Source of the DNA: an uncultured Litoreibacter sp.
Lineage (GTDB): Bacteria > Pseudomonadota > Alphaproteobacteria > Rhodobacterales > Rhodobacteraceae
Direction: 5' to 3'
NCBI GenBank assembly: GCA_947494435.1
Contig: CANLUY010000002.1
Span: 1,178,001-1,242,000, forward strand
Length of the DNA stretch: 64,000 nucleotides
Part shown: positions 20,344 to 29,013 of the stretch, in pieces
Layout of the letters: the number at the start of each line of letters is the position of its first letter
Numbering within the stretch: the first letter of the stretch is position 1
Made by a program: the position numbers and the translations under genes
The notes under the pieces: generated by a model
The model's input: only the letters and a program-made list of their open reading frames with translations
Databases searched by the model: none
What the model was told of the DNA's origin: nothing

Positions 20344-21132
20344 TCAATCGGCAATGTCGACAAACAGATTATCTGTTTCAACCACATCGATCTGCTCATG
20401 CTCCACAGTTCCATTATTGATATCGCGGACTTCCACAGACCCGTCGCCATTACCAATCACAACCACGTCACAAATATCTATGAACAACCCGTTCTCAACG
20501 ACGCCGGGGATTTGGTTGAGCACCAGCGACAGTTGCCGTGCATTGCCGATCCGGCGAAGATGCAGATCCAGAATGTAATTGCCCTCATCCGTGATGAATG
20601 GCGTGTCATTGTTCATCCGCAAACCAGAGCTGCGTCCAAGCACATCAAGATTGACCAAGGTCTCTTCAATCAGGGCTTTGGTGGTTTGCCAGCCAAACGG
20701 GATCAATTCGATCGGCAACGGAAACGCGCCCAGAGTATCCACCTGCTTGCTGAGATCCGCGACCACAATCATTTGATCGCTGGCCGTGGCCACGATCTTC
20801 TCCATCAAAAGCGCGCCACCGCCGCCTTTGATCAAATTCAAATTGGCATCATATTCATCTGCACCATCAATCGTCAGATCCAGCCATTTCGCCTGATCCA
20901 GCGTCACCGTCGGCACGCCCACCTGAGCCGCAAGGTCCGCCGTGCGTGAAGAGGTTGCAACGCCGGTGATCTTCAGACCCTCGTCGCGCACCATCTCGCC
21001 AAGGCATTTCACCATCCAAGCTGCGGTTGATCCCGTGCCCAGCCCAACCTTCATGCCATCTTCTACATAATCCACCGCACGCTTCGCGGCGACAAACTTG
21101 GCTTTGTCGATGGGGGACAAGTTGGATGTCAT
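20344..21132 (-). CDS. rpiA: Ribose-5-phosphate isomerase A
   Basis: 262 residues with the RpiA motifs GLGTGSTAAW (phosphate loop), DLTIDGADEYDANLNLIKGGGGAL containing catalytic Asp/Lys, and PGVVENGLFIDICDVVVIG near the C-terminus. It interconverts ribose-5-phosphate and ribulose-5-phosphate in the pentose phosphate pathway. The C-terminal 30 residues after the last family motif (EVRDINNGTVEHEQIDVVETDNLF) are longer than in E. coli RpiA. It is located 28 bp upstream of gor on the same strand. Confidence 0.96.
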   Translation of the reverse strand: MTSNLSPIDKAKFVAAKRAVDYVEDGMKVGLGTGSTAAWMVKCLGEMVRDEGLKITGVATSSRTADLAAQVGVPTVTLDQAKWLDLTIDGADEYDANLNLIKGGGGALLMEKIVATASDQMIVVADLSKQVDTLGAFPLPIELIPFGWQTTKALIEETLVNLDVLGRSSGLRMNNDTPFITDEGNYILDLHLRRIGNARQLSLVLNQIPGVVENGLFIDICDVVVIGNGDGSVEVRDINNGTVEHEQIDVVETDNLFVDIAD

Positions 21133-21201
21133 AGCAGAAACTCCGAGTGCAGCGCGCCCTGTATAGGGCCTTTGCCGCGCGGGCGCGAGCGCGAAAACCG
21201 T

Positions 21202-21870
21202 TCAATCATATGTAACGCCAAGTGCGTGTAGAACGTCACCAAGATGGGCGCGCGGCACGATCACCAGCACTTCACGTCGGTCGAACGAGATCGACACAGG
21301 CCCGTCCACTTCATTCGATGTGCCCACCCGCGTCGCAGGTGATAAGGTCAGCCCGTCCAGTGCATATTTCAATCCACGGCTTTGCCCGGTGACCGTCCCC
21401 ATCGGATAAAGCGAAAAGCGCGTGCCCACAGGCAGGTCAATCTCGAAACAATCGGGGCACAGAAAACAGACATCTTCTTCGGTCAGCAGCAGCACTTTCT
21501 GATCGGGAAAATTCACCAATGTCGTACAGGCCGCCAGTTGATGATCCAACTGTCCCCCGGCAAATCCCAAAGCCAGGATCGCAGGTGCCTTGATAGAGCG
21601 CAGGCATTTCGCAAAATCCGTGCTGTCCTGCTCCGCGATATAATGCAGCGAATTGTCTGCAATCTTGTCTTGCGCCGCCGCTGAGATGGAATCCATATCT
21701 CCGATCACCGCATCTGGCGTCACGCCAGCCGCCAAGGCCGTGTCTGCACCACCATCCGCAGCGACGAGAATCGGTGCCGACTTAAGCGCTTGTTTTATAT
21801 GGCTAAAATGTGTTGGACCCCCTCCTAAAAGTGTCAAAATTGTGGATGAGTGAACAATAATCTGCGACAT
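21202..21870 (-). CDS. thiN: Thiamine diphosphokinase
   Basis: 222 residues from ATG 21870; a TTG twelve codons upstream is in frame but the homologous region starts after it. The N-terminal Rossmann-like half has LVAADGGADTAL and DAVIGDMDSI, then EQDSTDFAKCL, all diagnostic of thiamine pyrophosphokinase; the C-terminal half (GTVTGQSRGLKYALDG..GTSNEVDGPVSISFD) is the thiamin-binding jelly roll. It makes thiamine diphosphate from thiamine and ATP. No TPP riboswitch was seen upstream. It is divergent from the acidic protein at 22010. Confidence 0.9.
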   Translation of the reverse strand: MSQIIVHSSTILTLLGGGPTHFSHIKQALKSAPILVAADGGADTALAAGVTPDAVIGDMDSISAAAQDKIADNSLHYIAEQDSTDFAKCLRSIKAPAILALGFAGGQLDHQLAACTTLVNFPDQKVLLLTEEDVCFLCPDCFEIDLPVGTRFSLYPMGTVTGQSRGLKYALDGLTLSPATRVGTSNEVDGPVSISFDRREVLVIVPRAHLGDVLHALGVTYD

Positions 21871-22009
21871 AGCTCGATTAATGCTAAAATTGGAAACAAT
21901 GGGCAATGTTTCTTGCAGATAATCCGCCCGAAAATTCAGTTTTTGTTTGGGGAATGGAAATACTGTGGACTAAATTCAATGCGTGGGTTGGGGAGAAAGC
22001 GAGATTACC

Positions 22010-24175
22010 GTGGTTGGTGATAGTAAGATTTTAACGGTCTCCTATGGGACCTTTTCATGTACCCTTGAAGGGTTCGACGATCCGTTTTCAACGATGAAAG
22101 CGATCGCAGAGTATTTCCGTGATTTAGCCGCAGGCGACAGGTTCTTCGGCGCAGAGCCGCCGCAGCCTGATGCGGACATGCTGCACAAAATTGCGGAGCA
22201 GACAATTCAGTCTCCCGTGAATGCAGAGGTGTCAGACAATTCTCTGATCCTGCGTCAGGACCACGCAGCTGCAGCAGCACCCGCTGCCCCAGCGCCTGCC
22301 CCTGTCACGGCCCCGATTGTATCCGAAGTCGAAACACCGACCTTTGATGATGCAGCACCAGTTGACGCAACAGTGCAGTCCGCCGTGACGGAGCCCGCCT
22401 CTTTCACCGACAGCGACTCCATCGCCGCCAAACTGCAGCGTATCCGCGCCGTCGTGTCACGCGAAGCAGCAGAACCCGTTGAAGACGCGGTAAGCTACAA
22501 CGAAGACGAGCACGCAGATGAATTTGCGTCCGATGCAAACACATCCTCCGCAGACGCGTTTGACGAGGAGTATGAAGCAGAGGGGCCAGCCGCACAGGCC
22601 GACCTGTCCGAAGCAGCCGAAGCCGAGGCACCACACGCAGACACATCTGAAGTTGACGCGGAAGAAGTCGAAGCCGTGGCAGAAGACGCGGCGGATCAGG
22701 CCGTCTCCGAAGACACCGCAGAGGTTGTCGAAGACGCAGCAGAGGTTTCCGAAGATGCAGAGATATCTGCCGATGCAGAGACTGAGGTCGAAGTCGAAGA
22801 AGCCGAAACCGCCGCAGTCGAAGACGTCGCCGAAACAGCCTCTGAAACCGAGGCAGACGCCCAGACAGAAACTGAGGCGGAAGCCGTTGTAGACGCGGAA
22901 GCAGTAGCCGACGCAGAAGCTGAGGACACTGCCTCCGAAGACGTCATCGCAAGCGATGACACGTCAGGGGCATCGGCGCAGTCAGAAGACGTCAACGGCA
23001 GCGCTCAAGACGATGTGCAAGCGGACGCGGACACTGCGCAAGATGACGCAACCCCGGTCAAGCAACGCCGCCGGATCATCGTGCAAAAAGTCTCCCGCGC
23101 TGAAGTCGAAGCAGCCCATGCGGATGCACCGTCTGACATGGCACAAGACACGTCAGATGCGCTCGACCCTGAAGCCGAAGCCGCCCTTTTGCGAGAATTG
23201 GCAGATGTCGAAGCGGATATGGTGGCCACGGATGACACTATCGAAGCCTCCTCTGACGAGGATGACGGTATCGACACTGCAGCACTTGCAGCAGCTCTTG
23301 CCGACAGTGATGCACCACAGGCCGATGCAGAAACCGCAGATGCAACCCCGGCAGATGTCGACGAAGACAAAGACGCTGTGGCCAATGTACTGGCAGATGC
23401 AGCTGCCGAGGAAGCAGACGAAAACCGTGCTTCCCGGATCGCACGCCGCTCGGCACTGGTGGAAGATGAAGATGCGGCCTTGGACCGCCTGATGGACGCG
23501 ACAAGCACGCGCCTATCTGATGACGACGAAGGCGCTGTACGCCGGGCGTCAATCGCACATCTCAAAGCCGCAGTGGCTGCAACAAAAGCCGATGACAGCA
23601 TTGCTAAAGCCGCGGCTGACGAAGAGGAAAAAGAATTGGATCAATACCGTTCCGATCTTGCACGGGTCGTCCGTCCAGGTCGCCCCCGGACAGAAGGCAC
23701 GTCCACATCGCGCCCTTCCCCACTGGTCCTCGTCAGTGAGCAGCGGATTGATGATCCAAGCGTCGACGACGTTGCAGCCGCAGCTGTCGATGTCCGCCCA
23801 CGCCGCATCACCAGCGGCAACCTCGCCCTTCAGGAAGAGATGGAGGAAGAGGCCGCGGAGACGCTTTATGCGGCTCAGGATGTTGAAGACTTCGGTGCCT
23901 ATGCCACCCGCTACGAGGCGCTGGAACTTCCAGACCTTCTGGAAGCAGCGGCGGCACATTTCACCTATGTCGAAGACACACCAAGCTTCACACGGCCAAT
24001 GCTGATGCGGAAAATTTCCACCATCACAACCGCCGAAGCACCGTCCCGCGAAGCAGGTCTGCGCTCCTTCGGATCGCTCCTGCGGGAAGGCAAAATCGTC
24101 AAAGGCGACGATGGGAAATTCGTGATCTCGGGCAAGTCCCGGTTCGCACCCGACGCTCAAGAAGCGGGCGCGTAA
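22010..24175 (+). CDS. Large acidic Ala/Asp/Glu-rich protein with conserved N- and C-terminal domains
   Basis: 721 residues from GTG 22010, chosen because conserved sequence begins at DSKILTVSYGTFSCTLEGF; a GTG nine codons earlier is also in frame. Residues 1-75 form a compact domain (GFDDPFSTMKAIAEYFRDLAA.. FFGAEPP). Residues about 85-460 are strongly acidic and repetitive, dominated by A, D, E, V and T, and probably disordered. Residues about 480-720 are ordered again: short basic patches (KQRRRIIVQKVS at about 345, ASRIARRSAL), then EDFGAYATRYEALELPDLLEAAAAHFTY and a GLRSFGSLLREGKIVKGDDGKFVISG end. I recall such proteins in roseobacters only as uncharacterised. No signal peptide, so cytoplasmic. 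A scaffold or nucleoid-linked role is speculation. Confidence 0.8.
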   Translation: MVGDSKILTVSYGTFSCTLEGFDDPFSTMKAIAEYFRDLAAGDRFFGAEPPQPDADMLHKIAEQTIQSPVNAEVSDNSLILRQDHAAAAAPAAPAPAPVTAPIVSEVETPTFDDAAPVDATVQSAVTEPASFTDSDSIAAKLQRIRAVVSREAAEPVEDAVSYNEDEHADEFASDANTSSADAFDEEYEAEGPAAQADLSEAAEAEAPHADTSEVDAEEVEAVAEDAADQAVSEDTAEVVEDAAEVSEDAEISADAETEVEVEEAETAAVEDVAETASETEADAQTETEAEAVVDAEAVADAEAEDTASEDVIASDDTSGASAQSEDVNGSAQDDVQADADTAQDDATPVKQRRRIIVQKVSRAEVEAAHADAPSDMAQDTSDALDPEAEAALLRELADVEADMVATDDTIEASSDEDDGIDTAALAAALADSDAPQADAETADATPADVDEDKDAVANVLADAAAEEADENRASRIARRSALVEDEDAALDRLMDATSTRLSDDDEGAVRRASIAHLKAAVAATKADDSIAKAAADEEEKELDQYRSDLARVVRPGRPRTEGTSTSRPSPLVLVSEQRIDDPSVDDVAAAAVDVRPRRITSGNLALQEEMEEEAAETLYAAQDVEDFGAYATRYEALELPDLLEAAAAHFTYVEDTPSFTRPMLMRKISTITTAEAPSREAGLRSFGSLLREGKIVKGDDGKFVISGKSRFAPDAQEAGA

Positions 24176-24200
24176 GCCCCCTTCAACAAGCACCAACCAC

Positions 24201-24237
24201 AGGACGGGGTGAGCATCTGCTCACCTCGTTTTGTCCT
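24201..24237 (+). terminator. Bipartite hairpin terminator after the acidic protein gene
   Basis: An 8-bp perfect stem GGTGAGCA / TGCTCACC (24208-24215 with 24218-24225) is followed by TCGTTTTGTCCTTTT. An outer pair AGGAC (24201-24205) with GTCCT (24233-24237) encloses it. It sits 26 bases after the stop codon on the plus strand. The tight two-base apparent loop implies the terminal A-T opens in RNA. Confidence 0.75.
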
Positions 24238-24362
24238 TTTCAGGTGTCCCGTTTCGGAACGACGCGATTGAGAGTTTGCCCGCGTGGCTGAGAGCGCAGC
24301 TCTCAAAGAACGCAAAACATCACGTGCGCCGCAAGGCGCCCCTTTGGATCCGTTCTACCGGA
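24238..24362. other. Intergenic region between the acidic protein gene and DUF2842
   Basis: 125 bases between convergent genes. It holds a second small dyad, TGAGAGC-GCA-GCTCTCA at 24289-24305, and a GC-rich hairpin GTGCGCC-GCAA-GGCGC near 24323-24340 that could serve as a weak terminator for the minus-strand purA-DUF2842 unit. No tRNA-like cloverleaf or coding sequence is seen. Confidence 0.4.
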
Positions 24363-24593
24363 TCAGTCCTGCTCTGATGGCGCATCCGGATCAGCTTGAC
24401 CGATCCCTTTGAAGATGAATTTGAAAGGCAAGGCCCACAGGATGCCAAGCCCAAGATAAATCAACAATTCTAAAACAAACGAGGGCCGTGACAACAGCCC
24501 GACCAAAGACACGGCGACCACGATGTAAAGTGGCAAACCGATCAACAACAAGATCAGCGACCACCGGCGGCGGGCTTTATAACTCAGGGCCAT
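24363..24593 (-). CDS. DUF2842 family small membrane protein
   Basis: 76 residues with two hydrophobic helices (about 12-34 and 39-60) preceded by the conserved basic start LSYKARRRWSL and containing GILWALPFKFIFKGIG. This is the DUF2842 pattern, an alphaproteobacterial family with no known function. It follows purA by 24 bp on the same strand, the usual neighbourhood in this group. Confidence 0.88.
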   Translation of the reverse strand: MALSYKARRRWSLILLLIGLPLYIVVAVSLVGLLSRPSFVLELLIYLGLGILWALPFKFIFKGIGQADPDAPSEQD

Positions 24594-24617
24594 CGAGCTT
24601 CCTCAATTTGCGAGCGG

Positions 24618-25913
24618 TCAATCCGCGAACGGATCGGTGACCAAGATCGTATCTTCCCGCTCTGGTGAGGTGGAAAGTAGGGCGACAGGACAGTCAATCA
24701 ACTCTTCCACACGACGCACATATTTGATCGCTTCCGCAGGCAACTCCGCCCAAGACCGCGCGCCTTCCGTTGATTGGGACCATCCCGGCATCTCTTCATA
24801 AATCGGCGTACACCGCGCCTGCTGCTCGGACGCCATCGGCAGATAGTCCAACCGCTCCCCATCCAGATCGTAGCCCACGCAGATTTTCAACGTCTCGAAA
24901 CCGTCGAGCACATCCAGCTTGGTCAGTGAAATCCCGGTCACCCCCGAGGTCGCGCAGGTTTGACGCACCAATGCGGCATCAAACCATCCGCATCGCCGCT
25001 TGCGCCCGGTCACCGTGCCAAATTCATGCCCGCGCTCACCCAAACGCTGCCCGTCATCGTCGTCCAGCTCGGTCGGGAAAGGCCCCTCACCAACACGGGT
25101 CGTATAGGCTTTCACGATCCCAAGGACATAATCAATCGAGGTCGGCCCGACGCCAACGCCTGTTGCGGCTTGACCTGCGATCACATTGGACGAAGTAACA
25201 AAAGGATAAGTCCCGAAATCAATATCCAGCAAAGCGCCTTGCGCGCCTTCAAACAGAATCCGCTCGCCACGCTTCTTGCGGTCGTTCATCTCTTTCCAGA
25301 CCGGTGCCGCATACGGCAAAATCTGTGGCGCAATCTCACGCAACTGCGCGATCAGCGCGTCACGATCGACAGGCGCAATCCCCAGCCCTTTGCGCAACGG
25401 ATCATGGTGCTGCAATGCGCGATCAACCCGCGCCTCCAGCGTCGCGTCATCGGCCAAATCTGCAACCCGCACAGACCGGCGTCCGACCTTATCTTCATAA
25501 GCAGGCCCGATGCCCCGACCGGTCGTGCCGATCTTTGTCCCCTTAGAAGCCGCCTCCTCGCGCGCACGATCCAGCTCGCCATGAATGGGCAGGATCAACG
25601 GTGTATTCTCTGCGATCATCAACGTCTGAGGCGAAATATCGACGCCCTGTTTGCGGATAGACGCGATCTCCCCCACGAGATGCCAAGGGTCCAGAACCAC
25701 CCCGTTGCCAATCACACTCAGCTTACCGCCCCGCACAACGCCTGAGGGCAGCGCGTTCAGTTTGAACACCTCGCCATCAATGACTAGCGTGTGCCCTGCA
25801 TTGTGACCACCTTGGAAACGCACAATCGTATCGGCGCGCTCAGACAGCCAATCCACGATCTTGCCTTTTCCCTCGTCGCCCCATTGAGCGCCGACAACAA
25901 CGACATTGGCCAT
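24618..25913 (-). CDS. purA: Adenylosuccinate synthetase
   Basis: 431 residues, typical. Start [23 protein letters not shown] contains the GDEGKGK GTP-binding loop; further motifs are [52 protein letters not shown] and the guanine-binding TKLDVLDG. It converts IMP, aspartate and GTP to adenylosuccinate in AMP synthesis. It is divergent from secG, with 149 bp between starts. Confidence 0.97.
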   Translation of the reverse strand: MANVVVVGAQWGDEGKGKIVDWLSERADTIVRFQGGHNAGHTLVIDGEVFKLNALPSGVVRGGKLSVIGNGVVLDPWHLVGEIASIRKQGVDISPQTLMIAENTPLILPIHGELDRAREEAASKGTKIGTTGRGIGPAYEDKVGRRSVRVADLADDATLEARVDRALQHHDPLRKGLGIAPVDRDALIAQLREIAPQILPYAAPVWKEMNDRKKRGERILFEGAQGALLDIDFGTYPFVTSSNVIAGQAATGVGVGPTSIDYVLGIVKAYTTRVGEGPFPTELDDDDGQRLGERGHEFGTVTGRKRRCGWFDAALVRQTCATSGVTGISLTKLDVLDGFETLKICVGYDLDGERLDYLPMASEQQARCTPIYEEMPGWSQSTEGARSWAELPAEAIKYVRRVEELIDCPVALLSTSPEREDTILVTDPFAD

Positions 25914-26062
25914 TCTTTTCCCCTTGGTGTTGGAACAAACCCGCGCCCGTATAACGAGGCAGTTTGGCAGGCGAAACCCTCAATTGCACTCCAAGACGGG
26001 TTGCACCATGGCGCGACCCCGACTACATACCCCCAAACACGAAACGCGAAAGCCACGCCCAC

Positions 26063-26413
26063 ATGGAAAACATCGTCCTCACTGTTCACCTGATCATCGC
26101 GCTTTGCCTGATCGGGATCGTGCTGATCCAACGCTCCGAGGGCGGTGGTTTGGGCATCGGCGGCGGCGGTGGAGGCTCCATGTCCGGACGCCCCGGCGTC
26201 ACCGCTTTGGGCAAGCTCACATGGGTCTTCGGCATCGGGTTTGTCATCACCTCGATCACGCTGACAGTGATCGCTGCGCAAAACGCGACGGGCGGCTCTG
26301 TGTTGGACGGTGGCAACCTTCTGCCGCCAGCGTCAAACGAGGCACCAGCCGGTGACATCCTGCTGCCACCAACAGGCGATGACGCACCGCTCACACCGCC
26401 CCCAATCGAATAA
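26063..26413 (+). CDS. secG: Preprotein translocase subunit SecG
   Basis: 116 residues from ATG 26063; upstream in-frame codons overlap the purA promoter region. Two membrane helices (about 4-23 and 53-72) flank the Gly-rich cytoplasmic loop IQRSEGGGLGIGGGGGGSMSGRPG, the SecG hallmark. SecG joins SecYE and assists SecA-driven export. The C-terminal 40 residues form a Pro-rich, acidic tail (PPASNEAPAGDILLPPTGDDAP). It precedes pyrG, a conserved alphaproteobacterial arrangement. Confidence 0.94.
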   Translation: MENIVLTVHLIIALCLIGIVLIQRSEGGGLGIGGGGGGSMSGRPGVTALGKLTWVFGIGFVITSITLTVIAAQNATGGSVLDGGNLLPPASNEAPAGDILLPPTGDDAPLTPPPIE

Positions 26414-26429
26414 ATTCCTACCAATGATA

Positions 26430-26450
26430 GGGGTTTGCACGCCAAACCCC
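26430..26450 (+). terminator. Hairpin between secG and pyrG
   Basis: Perfect 8-bp stem GGGGTTTG / CAAACCCC around a five-base loop, 16 bases after the secG stop. No U-run follows (ACATTCCC), so it may be an attenuator or RNA-end stabiliser rather than a strong terminator. Confidence 0.5.
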
Positions 26451-26574
26451 ACATTCCCTAGCGTGACCCGTTGCGGGACGGGCGCGAATCCTCTATGACT
26501 TAAATCCCGTGAGTAAGGGCGTCTCGCGCGCCTTGAAACACCATAAAACACTTGGACCACGGGGCATCACAGAC

Positions 26575-28218
26575 ATGGCGCGATTCATCTTCATCACCGG
26601 CGGCGTTGTGTCTTCCCTCGGCAAGGGTCTCGCCTCTGCCGCCCTTGGATCGCTCCTGCAGGCCCGCGGCTATTCGGTCCGTCTGCGCAAGCTCGACCCC
26701 TATCTCAACGTCGACCCCGGCACCATGAGCCCGTTCGAGCATGGCGAGGTGTTCGTCACCGATGATGGCGCAGAGACCGACCTAGACCTTGGCCATTACG
26801 AACGCTTCACCGGCGTCAGCGCACGCGGCAGCGATTCCATCTCCTCAGGCCGCGTCTATTCTACCGTCCTCGAAAAGGAACGCCGCGGCGACTATCTTGG
26901 CAAGACGATCCAGGTCATCCCGCATGTCACCAATGAAATCAAAGACTTCATCGCCATTGGCGAGGACGAGGTCGACTTCATGCTCTGCGAGATCGGTGGC
27001 ACCGTCGGCGACATTGAAGGCCTGCCGTTTTTCGAGGCCATCCGCCAGTTCAGCCACGAACGCCCCCGCGGCGAGTGCCTCTTCATGCACCTCACCCTCC
27101 TGCCCTACCTTGCAGCCTCGGGCGAGCTGAAGACCAAACCCACGCAACACTCCGTAAAGGAACTGCAGTCCATCGGCATCGCGCCCGACATCCTTGTCTG
27201 CCGCTCGGAACATGAAATCCCCGCCAAAGAACGCGAAAAACTGGCGCTCTTCTGCAACGTGCGCAAAGAAAGCGTCATCGCGGCCTATGACCTGAATTCC
27301 ATCTACGAAGCGCCCCTCGCCTATCACGAACAGGGCCTCGACCAAGCCGTCCTCGACGCGTTCGGCATCTCCCCCGCGCCGCAACCAAAACTCGACGTCT
27401 GGGAAGACGTCAAAGACCGCGTCAACAACCCCGAAGGCGAGGTCAAAGTTGCCATCGTCGGCAAATACACCCAGCTTGAAGACGCCTATAAATCCATCAA
27501 CGAAGCGCTGACCCATGGCGGCATGAAAAACCGCGTCAAGGTTCGGATTGAATGGGTAGACGCCGAAATTTTCGACAAAGAAGACGCAGCCCCGCACCTC
27601 GAAGGCTTCCACGCCATCCTCGTCCCTGGCGGTTTCGGCGAACGCGGCACAGAGGGTAAAATCAAAGCGGCCCAATTCGCGCGCGAACGCAAAATCCCCT
27701 ATCTCGGCATCTGCCTCGGCATGCAAATGGCCGTGGTCGAAGCCGCCCGCAACTTGGCCGGAATGGCCAATGCTGGATCTGAGGAATTTGATCATGAAGC
27801 TGGTAAAAAGCGTTTTGAACCTGTGGTTTACCACCTCAAGGAATGGGTGCAGGGCAACCACAAAGTGAAACGCAAAGAAGGCGACGACAAAGGCGGCACG
27901 ATGCGTCTGGGCGCCTATAACGCGACGCTCAACGAAGGCTCGAAAGTGGCCGAAGTCTACGGCTCAACGGCCATCGAGGAACGCCACCGCCACCGCTACG
28001 AAGTCGACATCAAATACCGCGAAGAACTTGAGAAAAAGGGCCTGATCTTCTCGGGCATGTCCCCCGACGGCAAACTGCCCGAGATCGTCGAGGTCAAAGA
28101 CCACCCATGGTTCATCGGCGTCCAATTCCACCCGGAACTCAAATCCAAACCCTTCGCCCCCCACCCGCTTTTCGCGGACTTCGTGCGGGCCGCGAAAGAG
28201 GTCTCGCGGTTGGTCTAA
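26575..28218 (+). CDS. pyrG: CTP synthase
   Basis: 547 residues from ATG 26575 ([19 protein letters not shown]), the universal PyrG start; an upstream in-frame extension is ignored. The synthetase domain (1-270) has [13 protein letters not shown] and [38 protein letters not shown] signatures; the class I glutaminase domain follows with nucleophile Cys in [10 protein letters not shown] and the HPE triad pair in FHPELKSKP. It makes CTP from UTP, ATP and glutamine. A cluster of repeats starts 20 bases after the stop. Confidence 0.97.
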   Translation: MARFIFITGGVVSSLGKGLASAALGSLLQARGYSVRLRKLDPYLNVDPGTMSPFEHGEVFVTDDGAETDLDLGHYERFTGVSARGSDSISSGRVYSTVLEKERRGDYLGKTIQVIPHVTNEIKDFIAIGEDEVDFMLCEIGGTVGDIEGLPFFEAIRQFSHERPRGECLFMHLTLLPYLAASGELKTKPTQHSVKELQSIGIAPDILVCRSEHEIPAKEREKLALFCNVRKESVIAAYDLNSIYEAPLAYHEQGLDQAVLDAFGISPAPQPKLDVWEDVKDRVNNPEGEVKVAIVGKYTQLEDAYKSINEALTHGGMKNRVKVRIEWVDAEIFDKEDAAPHLEGFHAILVPGGFGERGTEGKIKAAQFARERKIPYLGICLGMQMAVVEAARNLAGMANAGSEEFDHEAGKKRFEPVVYHLKEWVQGNHKVKRKEGDDKGGTMRLGAYNATLNEGSKVAEVYGSTAIEERHRHRYEVDIKYREELEKKGLIFSGMSPDGKLPEIVEVKDHPWFIGVQFHPELKSKPFAPHPLFADFVRAAKEVSRLV

Positions 28219-28234
28219 TTTCACCAACCCCACT

Positions 28235-28270
28235 CAAGCCGGGCCAACACCTAACCGTGGGCTGGTGTTC
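28235..28270 (-). repeat. Inverted, partial copy of the post-pyrG hairpin repeat
   Basis: GCCGGGCCAACACCT at 28238-28252 is the exact reverse complement of 28365-28379 inside copy A, and the following ACCGT and TGGTGTT blocks also match copy A in reverse with a few bases lost. It keeps its own stem AACACC (28246-28251) with GGTGTT (28264-28269). Confidence 0.7.
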
Positions 28271-28341
28271 CAACGACCATTCAACCGCGCTTAATCGCAG
28301 CCAAACACATTCCACAGAATTTCTGTACGCGTCAGCAACCA

Positions 28342-28417
28342 AAACACCAACCCGCCGGACGGTCAGGTGTTGGCCCGGCGCCTTCGGCTCGACTCCGGGC
28401 TGGATGCGCAATGAATG
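28342..28417 (+). repeat. Post-pyrG hairpin repeat, direct copy A
   Basis: About 76 bases aligning without gaps to copy B, 544 bases downstream. It folds as two consecutive hairpins: stem 1 ACACC (28344-28348) with GGTGT (28366-28370), holding an inner CCG-CCGGA-CGG; stem 2 GCCCGG (28373-28378) with CCGGGC (28395-28400), holding CGCCTTCGGC. Differences from copy B in both stems are mostly compensatory. Confidence 0.8.
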
Positions 28418-28494
28418 TCTGGTTCAAGCCCAAAGTTGCCTTCGTGGCTCTTTCAGAACCGAGCATTGCGAATAATTGCAAACAATTGGGCAGA

Positions 28495-28848
28495 TTACAG
28501 AAGAAAAATCGCTGGAACTGATACCGCTACAGATAGACCAGTCAGATTATGAATTTGCACCGGCAGCCAGAAAACAAGACCAATCGTAGCAATAACCAAG
28601 TACGCGCCGCCAAGTATTGGGTTCCAACGGACTAACTTCGTTTGCCATTCAACAGATAGTTTTAGTGATTTAATAATACCATTCACATGAGGAACACAGC
28701 TCAGATAAACAAGAAATGCAATGACGAAGCTCCAAACTATATGGCAGCAAAGTCCGCATAGCGGCCTAGCAACCAACCTAAACCGAGCCAAAGTCTGTCC
28801 GTGGAGTGGCGCTGCTGCGGTCATTCCGGCGAGCTTTGTGTCAGGCAA
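28495..28848 (-). CDS. Doubtful small membrane protein ORF between repeat copies
   Basis: 117-codon ORF, not recognised. The first 30 residues look like chance translation, but residues about 35-117 contain three hydrophobic segments (HIVWSFVIAFLVYLSCV, ILGGAYLVIATIGLVFWLPV, LTGLSVAVSVPAIFLL) that could be a real small membrane protein or the decayed end of one. The region is AT-richer than its neighbours and is bracketed by the direct repeats A and B. No clear ribosome binding site was found for any start. Confidence 0.3.
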   Translation of the reverse strand: MPDTKLAGMTAAAPLHGQTLARFRLVARPLCGLCCHIVWSFVIAFLVYLSCVPHVNGIIKSLKLSVEWQTKLVRWNPILGGAYLVIATIGLVFWLPVQIHNLTGLSVAVSVPAIFLL

Positions 28849-28885
28849 GCACCTCTTCCAAACTTGTGGGGCGCACTCGCATCTA

Positions 28886-28961
28886 AAGCGCCAGTCCGCC
28901 GGACGGACAGGCGCCGGCTCGGCGCCTTCGGCTTGATTCCGAGCTGGTCAGCGCATTGAAC
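28886..28961 (+). repeat. Post-pyrG hairpin repeat, direct copy B
   Basis: Ungapped match to copy A at an offset of 544 bases. Stem 1 is GCGCC (28888-28892) with GGCGC (28910-28914), with inner TCCG-CCGGA-CGGA; stem 2 is GCTCGG (28917-28922) with CCGAGC (28939-28944), again holding CGCCTTCGGC. It ends 52 bases before the start of the RNA methyltransferase gene. Confidence 0.8.
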
Positions 28962-29013
28962 AAATCGCACAGCCCCCCTCGCAAAAGCCAGCCTATCAGG
29001 TTAGGCACCTCCC

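Larger units (their letters stand above)
28219..29013. other. Repeat-bearing intergenic island between pyrG and the RNA methyltransferase
   Basis: 795 bases without a confident gene. It holds one inverted partial copy and two direct copies of a hairpin-forming repeat (listed separately) and an AT-richer centre with a doubtful membrane-protein ORF (28495-28848, minus). The N-terminal part of that ORF (GMTAAAPLHGQTLARFRLVARPLCGLCCH) looks like translated intergenic sequence rather than a protein. No transposase or att-type duplication was recognised. Confidence 0.6.

Noticed and set aside
22300-23500. CRISPR-like or tandem repeats in the acidic protein gene and in ftsY.
   Set aside because: Repetition is at the amino acid level with irregular unit length; there are no fixed-length repeats with unique spacers and no cas genes.
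24240-24360. Possible tRNA or small RNA between the acidic protein gene and DUF2842.
   Set aside because: Short dyads exist but there is no T-arm TTCGAAT-type consensus or cloverleaf.
26845-27861. A 338-codon minus-strand open frame inside pyrG.
   Set aside because: PyrG is fully conserved on the plus strand; the antisense translation has no recognisable domain and mirrors pyrG codon bias.
28139-28475. Open frames of 90-122 codons after pyrG on both strands.
   Set aside because: They cross the hairpin repeats and the end of pyrG, and no start has a ribosome site.
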